From contig QMIT01000003.1 in NCBI GenBank assembly GCA_024434115.1, positions 407,282 to 471,281 on the forward strand: a stretch of DNA of 64,000 nucleotides. Reading direction: 5' to 3'. The position numbers were made by a program, and so were the translations under genes. The notes under the pieces are model-generated. The model was not told where the DNA came from. It saw only the letters and a program-made list of their open reading frames with translations, and ran no database searches. The stretch comes from Chloroflexota bacterium. GTDB lineage: Bacteria; Chloroflexota; Anaerolineae; Aggregatilineales; J027. Shown here one piece after another: positions 18,762 through 27,900 of this stretch; the stretch's first letter is position 1, and each line of letters starts with the position of its first letter.

Positions 18762-21032
18762 ATGCACCTTCGACGAAAGCTGAAATGGGCATTATTTCTA
18801 ATAATCTTTTTAATTCTCTCTTCCAGTATCCTGTTTTTTAACGATGTTCCAAAAACCAAAGGCCAAGAAACAACCTCCGGTGAATCCTGCGTATTAACGC
18901 CAGAAATCCTCGGTGGGCAAGGTTTCTCAGTCTCTGGGCTTGGATTCTCCGTTTCTGGCCTCGGCTTTTCTGTATCAGGGCTTGGTTTCTCAGTCTCTGG
19001 GCTTGGATTCTCCGTTTCTGGCCTCGGGCTTGACCCTGCACAAGTTGCCCAAGAAATCCGCGATAACCCTATCTCGAATCAATGGCTGCTGGATTTGCAA
19101 CCGGACATTAACGCTGGTTCAGATTTCAACACAACCCATGTGGCGATCCTCATTTTGGACGATTTTAGCACTCCCACCTCACATGGGAACGAAGTGCTGG
19201 CGGTGTTTAATGATCTCGCCAGTGTCGTGGACATGTCCAAAATCCTGCTCGTCCCGATTGACATTGGTGGCGGCAACACAGGTTATCGCACCGAAGACCT
19301 TAAAGCGGTGGTTTATAACACCATTGACGGGCCGGGCGGGTTGATAGATCAAGGCTACAAGCATTTTGTCATCAATATGAGTTTTGGGATTATCCCGTGC
19401 GAAGACCCCGGTATGGTGATTGATGACACGCCCATTCCACCGTTCAAATTTGATGAAGCGGTGTCGTGGATTGATGAGTATGAGCCTGTCACCAACAGCG
19501 CGGTTGTCCCAACCCTCGATTGCGTTGCTAGGCAAACGGATGGGAAGTATGTGGCGTGGTTTGGTTATGACAACGCCAATGATGTGATGGTCAACGTCCC
19601 GGTAGGAACAAACAACCGTTTTAACCCGACCCCGACAGATCGGCAGCAACCACGAGTGTTTGAACCCGGCGACTGGCACAAAGTTTTCTCCGTCAAGTTT
19701 AGTCACGGAACGACATTGGTCTGGAAACTTAAAGGGCCGGATGGTGTGGAGCGGACGGTGAGCGCCAACAAATATTCCACCCCCTGCGAAAGTGTTCCCG
19801 CCGCCCCAACGAACGCGGTGAAGCCTATCGTGAACTGTGTTGCTGATACAGGCGACGGTGTATTTGTCGCACGGTTTGGTTATGAAAACTACAATGCGGT
19901 CTCCGTCACCATTGCGGTTGGAACCAACAATTATGTGATTCCAAATCCCCAAGACCGCAAACAGACCATTACCTTCCTGCCGGGTTTCCATAATGATGTC
20001 TTCCGGGTCAATTTCAACGGTAGTGATCTCACATGGAAATTGAAATCACCCGACGGTAACTACTATCGTGTGATTGCCAACAAGTATTCCCCGCCCTGTT
20101 CGGATGAAATGGGAGTTGGATTGAGTGACTACCTGACAGATCAACTGGGTGTGCCAGAAGACAAGCTGGACTATTACCTCTTCAAATTGACACAATCGGC
20201 AGACGATGAAGCCCAACTCGCCGATTTCCGGGGCTTGCTGAAGGAATATTTGGAGCGTAGTGCCGAGTCTGATGGTGAATTCGCGGTAATCCCAGTGGCC
20301 TCTTCAGGCAATTTCCGTCCTTGGTTGGGATCGTGGCCGCTGTCACCCGCCCGCTGGCCGGAGGTCGTAGCCACTGGCGCGACGCTCGGCAACAATGGCC
20401 CGCTGTGGCAGTTCTCGCATGACGGTAACGTCATCGCCCCCGGTGCAGGCTTCCCGTATGGGGATAACACCTTCCTTGCCGGAACATCATTTGCTGCACC
20501 CTACGTCAGCATGGTCGGCGCTCAATGGCTAACCTATCCCAAAGCCTGCATTTTCGACGGGCAGTATCCACCCCTGACCGAAAACGCGCTTGGCAAAGAC
20601 CTAAATGCCGCGTTCGTGCCGGGAGTTGTTGGCCCCTATAACTGCCTACCAGATCGCTCTTCCGCAGAATGGCGTTTAATTGAGTCGAACGACCCGATTG
20701 TGGCACGGTCAGGCTCGTGGGCAAATGTCAACACAGGAAGTGCCAGTGGAGGCAGCTATCTCTATGCCAGTCGCGCCCGCAACACCTATCTAAAATTCGA
20801 CTTTGAAGGGGAAACGCTGGAAGTCATTTACATCTCAGGGCCGAAGTTGGGCACATTCACCATTATCGTAGATGGGGTAGCGGTTCGCACAGTGAATACC
20901 TATTCTTATAAGACAGAATATGGCAAGACCGAAGTCATCAACTATCTCACCCCCGGCCCACACACCGTCAAGATTGTTCCGGCCTATGGCACAGTCGCCA
21001 TTGATGCCTTCTATGCTGCGGTTAATGACTAG
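18762..21032 (+). CDS. Secreted subtilase-like (S8) protein with heptad repeats and two inserted beta domains
   Basis: 756 residues. A signal peptide (hydrophobic 10-27) is followed by five copies of GFSVSGL (54-88). A shortened S8-like core follows: ILDDF (Asp133/134), SHGNE (His141), SSGN (Asn517) and AGTSFAAP (Ser576). Only 7-8 residues separate Asp and His, far fewer than the roughly 30 of subtilisin. Between His and Asn lie two copies of a domain of about 95 residues (about 248-345 and 355-448), each with an FGY.N motif, VGTNN, a DR(Q/K)Q segment, WKLK and NKYS.PC. A C-terminal beta-sandwich (about 640-756; SGGSYLYASR, TPGPHTVKI, IDAFY) resembles carbohydrate-binding modules. Probably exported. 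Protease activity is plausible but not certain with so compact an Asp-His region. Confidence 0.72.
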   Translation: MHLRRKLKWALFLIIFLILSSSILFFNDVPKTKGQETTSGESCVLTPEILGGQGFSVSGLGFSVSGLGFSVSGLGFSVSGLGFSVSGLGLDPAQVAQEIRDNPISNQWLLDLQPDINAGSDFNTTHVAILILDDFSTPTSHGNEVLAVFNDLASVVDMSKILLVPIDIGGGNTGYRTEDLKAVVYNTIDGPGGLIDQGYKHFVINMSFGIIPCEDPGMVIDDTPIPPFKFDEAVSWIDEYEPVTNSAVVPTLDCVARQTDGKYVAWFGYDNANDVMVNVPVGTNNRFNPTPTDRQQPRVFEPGDWHKVFSVKFSHGTTLVWKLKGPDGVERTVSANKYSTPCESVPAAPTNAVKPIVNCVADTGDGVFVARFGYENYNAVSVTIAVGTNNYVIPNPQDRKQTITFLPGFHNDVFRVNFNGSDLTWKLKSPDGNYYRVIANKYSPPCSDEMGVGLSDYLTDQLGVPEDKLDYYLFKLTQSADDEAQLADFRGLLKEYLERSAESDGEFAVIPVASSGNFRPWLGSWPLSPARWPEVVATGATLGNNGPLWQFSHDGNVIAPGAGFPYGDNTFLAGTSFAAPYVSMVGAQWLTYPKACIFDGQYPPLTENALGKDLNAAFVPGVVGPYNCLPDRSSAEWRLIESNDPIVARSGSWANVNTGSASGGSYLYASRARNTYLKFDFEGETLEVIYISGPKLGTFTIIVDGVAVRTVNTYSYKTEYGKTEVINYLTPGPHTVKIVPAYGTVAIDAFYAAVND
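18921..19025 (+). repeat. Tandem 21-bp repeat, five units, encoding GFSVSGL
   Basis: Five exact heptapeptide copies in frame. At DNA level unit 1 equals unit 4 and unit 2 equals unit 5, while unit 3 differs by synonymous changes. The array is therefore a 63-bp block (three units) followed by a partial second copy. It lies between the signal peptide and the S8-like core. Confidence 0.95.
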
Positions 21033-21089
21033 CACCCAAGCGGGGATGGGGTCAATCCATCCCCTTTAATAGTGTTGCCCATATAAAAA

Positions 21090-21119
21090 GGCCATCTCCA
21101 ATCCACAGGTGGCTTTTTT
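21090..21119. terminator. Bidirectional intrinsic terminator
   Basis: GGCCATC pairs with GGTGGC(T) across a short loop, with A5 on the left and T6 on the right, between the convergent subtilase and kinase genes. A further hairpin (GGGATGG with CCATCCC) lies just before it at about 21041-21064. Confidence 0.7.
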
Positions 21120-21125
21120 GCTGCC

Positions 21126-24100
21126 CTACACCCGACCCATCATTTGCAGCAGCATATTGGCGCGTTCTTGCAGCGCTTCGGCTACCACCGTTTCCAAATC
21201 GAGCGCGACCCCTTTTTCGGCGGCGGCGGCGGCATTTTGAGGGGATACCGCTGATTTGAGTTTTTCCAAGACAGGAGTGGCTAGTTTCTTCGTGCCTTCG
21301 GAAGTCGCTGGGTGGTACATGACCAAACCGAGCCATGTTAAAGCACGGATACGGTCTGGAATCACATCCGCCAGTCCAATCAAGGCTTCCATTAAGGTTG
21401 GGATGGCTTGGATTTCACGAGCCAAACTGAGGGCTTGATAATAATAATCAGCCGCCCGTTCAAGGCTCTTTTCCGCACGCGCCACATGCCCCAAATTGAC
21501 GAGCGTCGTCGCCATCCCCCGCCGATTGCCAATCGCACGGGCAAGCGCAAGGCTGGCTTCAAAATAACGGGTGGCACTGGGATAATCCCCCTTGAGTTCA
21601 GCGACAAATCCCAGATTATCAAGGGCCATCGCTACCCCCCGCCGATTGCCAATAGCGCGGCAGGTTTCGAGGGTTTCTTGGAAGTAACGGGTAGCGCTGT
21701 CAAAATCACCTTGTTCACCCGCCACACTGCCCAAATTCATCAGGGAGATGGCAGCTTGGCGGCGATCCCCAACATTTTGCCAGATCGTCAGGCTCTCGGA
21801 AAAATAGCGCCGCGCACCGGGGTAATCCCCTTGCGCATAGGATACAGTGCCCAGATTGTTAATGACAATCGCACAGCCTTCTAGGTCGTTAATCTCGCCA
21901 ACAAAGCGTAGGCTTTCTTCTAAGCGCTGCACCGCCGTCGCATAATCACCTGTCTCAGCAGATACCATTCCCAAACGATTAAGTGATCGCGCAATGCCCC
22001 TTTGGTCGTTAACGGCCCGTGAAATGGTTAGGCCCTCCTCGCAAATGGCGGCGGCTTTGGGGTAATCCCCTTGTCCCCAATAAGCATCACCCATCAAGTT
22101 GAGAGCGCGGGCCGCTCCCGTTTGGTCATCAATGGCGCGGGCGATTTGCAGGCCTTTTTCCAAGCGACGAATCGCGTTCACGTAGTCGCCAATATATTGC
22201 AGCGTTTCGCCGAGTTTCGTGTGGAGTTCGGCCTCAATGCGCTCGGCTGATTGGCTTGGCAGCAGTTCCAACGCCCGTTCAAAATGGGTAATCGCATCCG
22301 AAAAGGCGCTGATTTTAAGAGCATGTTCACCGGCCCGTTGGGAGTAGAAACGTTCCTTATCCACATCGCCTGCCACACGCCAATGTTGGGCCATCGTTGC
22401 AGCTTGATCGAAAGCATTTGGATAAACCTTTTCAATCGCCTCGGCAATCTTGCGATGATAACTTGGCTGTTGCTCGGGTGGGATAGCGTTCAAAGCAGCG
22501 GCACGCAGTTTATCATGGGCAAAGCGCCATTCGCCCTCCTGTACCTCCAATACAGCACGATTAGCACAGATGATGAGCCATTCATCAAGGTTAAGGCTGT
22601 CCTTCACCTGCTCCAAGACCGCTAAATCCAGTTCGCGTCCCAATACCGCTGCCAATTGCAGCAAAATTTGACCTTCGGCAGGAACCCGATCCAACCGCCG
22701 CTTAATGACCGTTTGAATACCCCCAGCGAAAATGTGCTGTGGGAGATCAACTCGCCCAATTTGGTCAAGCCGCCCCGCTTCTTCGGCCAATGCCCGCACC
22801 ACCTCGACCATGAAAAAAACATTACCCTCGGTCTCACGTTGCAGCAATTCCAGCACCTGCGGTTGACGGCCCGTCTCACCAAGCATCGAAACACTAAGTT
22901 CGGCGATTCCCTCTGTAGAAAGGCGTTCGAGTTTGAGCAGGGTCATTTCGGGCAGTTCTTCAGCAAGCTGTGGGCGATCTTCCGTGCGATAACTGCCCAC
23001 AATCAAAATCGGCAGTTCACCAATCATGCCCGCCAGACGTTTGACGATTTCGAGACTTTCATTTGACACCCACTGCACATCTTCGAGTAGCAGTAAAACA
23101 GGTTGCTGCTGACGTTGGAAAATGCTGGCAATCGTCCCCAAGAGGCGCTGCTGATAGGCTGTGCCCTCCAACTTCACCGCGTCTGGCACTTTTCGCCCGA
23201 TGAGGTCTTCAATATCGGAGATCAAGGCCTTGAGAATGCCCGCTTCGACATCCGTGACATCAGAGGTCAGCACCAATCGTCGCAGCGGATCATGCCAGAT
23301 TTCATAGGGTAGCCCTCCCTCCGATACGGCCTGACCGCGCAGTAGCATGACGCCTTCAACTAGGGCATGGGTACGCAATTCGTCCAACAAACGAGACTTG
23401 CCAACGCCACTTTCCCCGCCGACCAGCCATGCGCTGCCTTGCCCCGACAAAGATTGACTTAGGGCTTTGGTAAGCTGCTCAAGTTCGGTATGCCGTCCAA
23501 CAAATTCGGCGGCCTGCAAAAAGCTCTCCCGGATAGCAGGGGATTCAGCGGGAACTTCTTGACCAATAGCAGCGCATAATTCTTGAATAACATCATAGGC
23601 ATCGTAATAACGGTCAGCCGGGGATTTTGCTAACAATCGCCCAATAATTGAGGCCAAAACATAACGTTCGTGAGGCGTGTCTGGCAAAATCTCAAACTCT
23701 ACATCGCCCTTAAGCGGAGGATTTTTTAGGTGCTGTGTGTCATCCAATAACACAATTCGATTTTCATCCGTGATCGTTTTATCGTCTTGGCTGTCCAATG
23801 CCGCAGTAGGGGGTTGGTTCGCCTCGAAATGAAGCGTATCCCCCAATTCACCATCCAACTCCGGAACAATCTCCCCATAAAAAGTTTGGGCATAAAGCAG
23901 TTCCAAGTCGGGGTTGATGTTTAAAATGGCCCGTACCAAGTGATTGGTATCCCGGACATCAAAGGGATGACGGCCTGCGATGAGTTCATAGGCCATCACA
24001 CCAACCGCGTATAAATCTGAAGCGACAGTGACTTGTTTGCCCTGCAACACTTCAGGCGCCATATAGGCAATCGTGCCCGCAATTTCTTTCGCTTGTTCAG

Positions 24101-24605
24101 ATTTCGCCGCTAAACCAAAATCCAACACTTTGACCTGACCATTTGCATCTACCAAGACATTGCCCGGTTTCAGATCACGATGCAAAATGCCGCGCCGATG
24201 CAGGTAGGCCAATGCTTGAAGCAGTTCGACCAGCATCTCAATTTTTCGTTCCAGCGGCTCGCCTTGTCCGGCCAATACAAAGGGTCGCGCTTCTTGGAGC
24301 AGTTCCATCGTCACAAATGGCTGTCCAACCTCATCAAACCCATAGTCAAGAACGCTAATAATGTGAGGGTGCCGCAGCGAAGCCAATACTTTAAACTCGC
24401 GGGCCAACGCCAAACGGATATCGAATCTTTCGGTACTGGAATCCAAAGGGCGGCTTTCAAACACAGTGGTCACACGCTTGACCGCAACCGTTTGTGCAGT
24501 CAAGCGGTCGGTGGCACGATAAACTGCCCCCATGGCCCCACGTCCAAGAGATTCATGTAGCTGGTATCGCTTTCCAATGAGCGTTGCTGCGGAGTTTCCA
24601 GTCAT
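21126..24605 (-). CDS. Ser/Thr protein kinase with AAA-type ATPase and TPR repeats (PknK-like regulator)
   Basis: 1159 residues. Kinase domain, residues about 14-330: GRGAMGAV loop, Lys43, HRDLKPGN (142-149), DFG (162-164), APE (183-185). ATPase domain, about 370-640: FVGRHTEL, Walker A GGESGVGKS near 400, Walker B LLLLEDVQW near 508. After a helical linker, at least seven TPRs of 40 residues each (about 790-1070), repeating patterns such as NLGxVAxxxGDYxxAxRYFEE. No DNA-binding or membrane segment is seen. This layout is known in large signalling proteins such as AcoK/PknK types. The targets are unknown. GGGGAGG lies before the ATG. The gene is divergent from the giant secreted protein gene. 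Confidence 0.9.
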   Translation of the reverse strand: MTGNSAATLIGKRYQLHESLGRGAMGAVYRATDRLTAQTVAVKRVTTVFESRPLDSSTERFDIRLALAREFKVLASLRHPHIISVLDYGFDEVGQPFVTMELLQEARPFVLAGQGEPLERKIEMLVELLQALAYLHRRGILHRDLKPGNVLVDANGQVKVLDFGLAAKSEQAKEIAGTIAYMAPEVLQGKQVTVASDLYAVGVMAYELIAGRHPFDVRDTNHLVRAILNINPDLELLYAQTFYGEIVPELDGELGDTLHFEANQPPTAALDSQDDKTITDENRIVLLDDTQHLKNPPLKGDVEFEILPDTPHERYVLASIIGRLLAKSPADRYYDAYDVIQELCAAIGQEVPAESPAIRESFLQAAEFVGRHTELEQLTKALSQSLSGQGSAWLVGGESGVGKSRLLDELRTHALVEGVMLLRGQAVSEGGLPYEIWHDPLRRLVLTSDVTDVEAGILKALISDIEDLIGRKVPDAVKLEGTAYQQRLLGTIASIFQRQQQPVLLLLEDVQWVSNESLEIVKRLAGMIGELPILIVGSYRTEDRPQLAEELPEMTLLKLERLSTEGIAELSVSMLGETGRQPQVLELLQRETEGNVFFMVEVVRALAEEAGRLDQIGRVDLPQHIFAGGIQTVIKRRLDRVPAEGQILLQLAAVLGRELDLAVLEQVKDSLNLDEWLIICANRAVLEVQEGEWRFAHDKLRAAALNAIPPEQQPSYHRKIAEAIEKVYPNAFDQAATMAQHWRVAGDVDKERFYSQRAGEHALKISAFSDAITHFERALELLPSQSAERIEAELHTKLGETLQYIGDYVNAIRRLEKGLQIARAIDDQTGAARALNLMGDAYWGQGDYPKAAAICEEGLTISRAVNDQRGIARSLNRLGMVSAETGDYATAVQRLEESLRFVGEINDLEGCAIVINNLGTVSYAQGDYPGARRYFSESLTIWQNVGDRRQAAISLMNLGSVAGEQGDFDSATRYFQETLETCRAIGNRRGVAMALDNLGFVAELKGDYPSATRYFEASLALARAIGNRRGMATTLVNLGHVARAEKSLERAADYYYQALSLAREIQAIPTLMEALIGLADVIPDRIRALTWLGLVMYHPATSEGTKKLATPVLEKLKSAVSPQNAAAAAEKGVALDLETVVAEALQERANMLLQMMGRV

Positions 24606-24999
24606 TAGTGCCTCCCCATCGAACGGGGGTCTGATATCTTACTTAACTCAAATGAGGTAAATGGGTATTTTACCACTTGTAAGCGGACTCTCGATGCTTA
24701 TCTTTGTAGTTTACGAGATGTTGACAGGGTTTACAAATTTGGGAATTAAAAGTTTTTAATTCCCTCACACACATTTCTAACAAGGGCACGTGATAAGTGG
24801 AAGAAGTCCACCAATAGCCAATAAGGTCTCCAATTTTGATTCAAAGTTAGTATACAAACCACTGCCCTTTCGGAAAAATTCACGCCAACGTGCTTCCTCA
24901 GACAATTCTTTCTTATATAATGTGATTTATGGAAGGTTTGTCTAAAGTTCATCCCACGCTACACAAATCATCAGTAATAAGGTGGAGGATCAACGCACG
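24606..24999. other. Intergenic region between divergent kinase and giant secreted protein genes
   Basis: 394 bases, AT-rich, no supported gene. It holds a TATAAT at 24916-24921 facing right and a GGAGG at 24984-24988 that sets the start of the next gene. A 6-7-6 inverted repeat (GGTAAA and TTTACC, 24656-24674) lies 51 bases upstream of the kinase start and is too short to call with confidence. Confidence 0.55.
24916..24921 (+). promoter_or_regulatory. Candidate -10 element for the giant PKD/propeller gene
   Basis: Exact TATAAT, 78 bases upstream of the ATG at 25000. No good -35 at 16-18 bases. The surrounding bases resemble those of the element at 18644. Confidence 0.4.
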
Positions 25000-27900
25000 A
25001 TGCGATATAGCTATAAGCGCTTGTTCTTTAATTTGTTAATTATTCTAACCATTCTAGTCACTGGAACATTGGGAGGAGTGCAGGGTCTGTTGAAGGACAG
25101 CCAACCCCAGACTGCCCTCGCCGATGACCCACCCACCCAAACACCCACTCCCGAACCGCCTCCGCCCACTGATGGTAACGAGGGAGATAACACGACTGAT
25201 CCAACCGCGACCACTGAAACCCCCGTAGCAGAACCCACTGAGGGTGTCATCTCGGTTGATACGGCAGCATCAGAAGATGAAGGTGGTATCCAAGCGCAGC
25301 AGACTTATTGCCAAATGGATATCGGCAATAGCAACGACACCAATCCCTACACCTATACTTTCACAGCGCTGCACTCACCAGATATACTCAACTACGCATG
25401 GAATTTCGGGGATGGTTTTACTGCAACTGGCCCCGGCCCCCACGCCATTACTTACACCGCAGCGGGGGTTAAGGCCATTACGCTCAATTGTGATGCACTA
25501 CCCCAACTCACTGGCAGCATTTCCATCACAACACCGCCCAATGCCGCCTTTACACTCAACCCATCGAATTATATGGGTTTGCTACCCATTACCGTCCAAA
25601 CCTTTAACTCCAGCACACCCAGCGGATTGACCTATCTCTGGCAAGTGACTGCCCAACCTGTTGGTGATCCAACGGTTTATCCCAGCCCGACGACCCAAAA
25701 CGCCTCATGGTCATTCAGCTATTATGGTGCCTATACCATTCAACTAACTGTGACCGATGGCGCTGGATTGTTTTCCATCCTCAGCCGTTCCGTTGCCTTA
25801 AACGCACCACAACCTTCGGCCAACTTCTCGATGGTGCCCTCCGATGGAACTGCGCCACTGACTGTCACTATCGTCCCGGAAGATTTGGGCACAGGCCCAA
25901 TTACGTCATGGTCATTCGATTTCGGCGATGGCACGCCTGTCCAAACATTCACACAAGCCGCTGCACCCGCACCGTTTAATCACACCTATACGGCAAATGG
26001 CCCACTACCTAATCACACCTATGATGTGGTCATGACCTATACCGGCCCCGGTGGAAGCGGAACAGTAACGCGACAGGTTGGTGTCTATCCCTCCGGTCAG
26101 GTCGTCGTTGCCAGTTTTACCTATCAATTCACGGGCAATAACCCCGGCGGGCAAATTGAAGTCTGTTTTACCAACACCAGCAGTGGCCCTATCCTGCACA
26201 ATCGTTGGAATTTTGGCGACGGCACTCCCGTTACCGAAGATAACAACACCATCGTTTGCCACCTTTTTGCCAATCAAGGGCTATTCACCGTTATTCTGAC
26301 AGTGGACGATGGTGGTACCCCCACACCCGCCAGTTCGACGGATACCCAAACACTGAGCGTCGTGTCTGCGCCAATTGCAAGCTTCACCTCAACACCAAGC
26401 GGTGCGATTACGTGGGGCACCAACGTTAACTTCACAGACACCAGTACAGGTGCAATTACGGCATGGTCGTGGGACTTTAATGGTGATGGTGTTGAAGACA
26501 GCAACCTTCAAAATCCCACCAACATCCCAGTTGGCAACATCCTCGGCAATATCACGTTGGGTGGTAATCCTATTCGGCTCACCGTAACAGGCCCCGGCGG
26601 AAGTTCCTATGCCGAGATGACCATTACAGTCAATTTGCTGCAACTGACCTGTGGCATCACGGGCGATTTCGATATTCTGCCCGGTGATCCAGCCCAGACC
26701 TACAACAGCAATGTCGGCAATATCAATGGCCGTACCGTCACCTATAACTGGACAGTCACGGGTGTTGGTGCAGGCCTACCCATCACTGGCGCAGGCCCGA
26801 CCATCAACGTAGATTGGGCCGCGATTGGTTTTGGTTCATTCCAGTTGGAATTTACAGCAACCACCCCCGATGGCGCGTCCTGTGCCGACAGCCAAACTGT
26901 GACCCGCTCATGGCCGCCCTTAAACTGCCTTATGGGAACGACGACACCCGATCTACCCAATCCGCTCTATCCCGATAATCGGACGTATACCTTTAGCGCC
27001 AATGTGCAAAACCTGAATGGTCGTACCCCCTTGACCTATCGCTGGATTGTCAATGGAACAACAGTTCCCGGCGAAACAGGGCCAACCTACGCATGGGCCA
27101 ATACGGACACCACTATCGGCCCCGTTACGATTCGTTATGAAGTAGATGTGGACAACGGTGTCGGGTACACCCCTGCTACTGCTACCTGCTTTGAACAACA
27201 GACCTTTACCCGCACGGATTGGCCGACATTAAGCTGCACCAACATTACCGGCCTAAGCCCAGTCGTACCCGTGAACGCCACCAATGGTAATTTGGTCAAT
27301 CGGAGTTATACGGCCAACGTTGATCCCAACACTATTGCGGGTCGCCCAATTAGCTATGAATGGACAATTTCGGATGGGACGATTATTGCGCCCAATCCGA
27401 ATCCCAATCTTCCAGCGGTCAGCGCTAGTAATCAGGCCACCGTTCGCTGGAATACAACCGCTGGTCAGATAGCCCCGGCGGCAGCAGATGACGTGATTGA
27501 GGTAATCGTCAGAGTGTATGATATGAGTGGCACGGTTCTACTGAGCAGTTGTCCACTGATGACCCTTAACGTCGCCGTCCAATATAATCACCTGACCTGC
27601 AATGCACCCGGTGGTGATACAACGCCAGTGGTAGGCGAAACCGTTGGCTACACGCCGAACATTGTCAATCCTTATGGGCGGGCGATTACCTATGCTTGGG
27701 AACTGGAAATTTGGAATGGGACGGCTTATGTTCCATTTGCAACCAGCGCGACCAATCCGTATAACATCACATTCCCGAATGTTGGAGAACAATATCGCCT
27801 ACGTTATACCGCTACCGCAGCCGCGAATGGCTCTATTCCCGGCGAAACCTGCACCCCGTCCCCTTGGCGAGTTCTGACCGTTCAAGGCACGACTGGCGTC

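Noticed and set aside
19179-19991. 270-codon open frame on the - strand in the subtilase gene
   Set aside because: It lies inside a well-supported gene on the other strand and shows no domain or signal.
24656-24674. GGTAAA-7-TTTACC inverted repeat before the kinase gene
   Set aside because: Only 6 pairs in AT-rich DNA, so it is likely by chance. Kept as a note in the intergenic entry.
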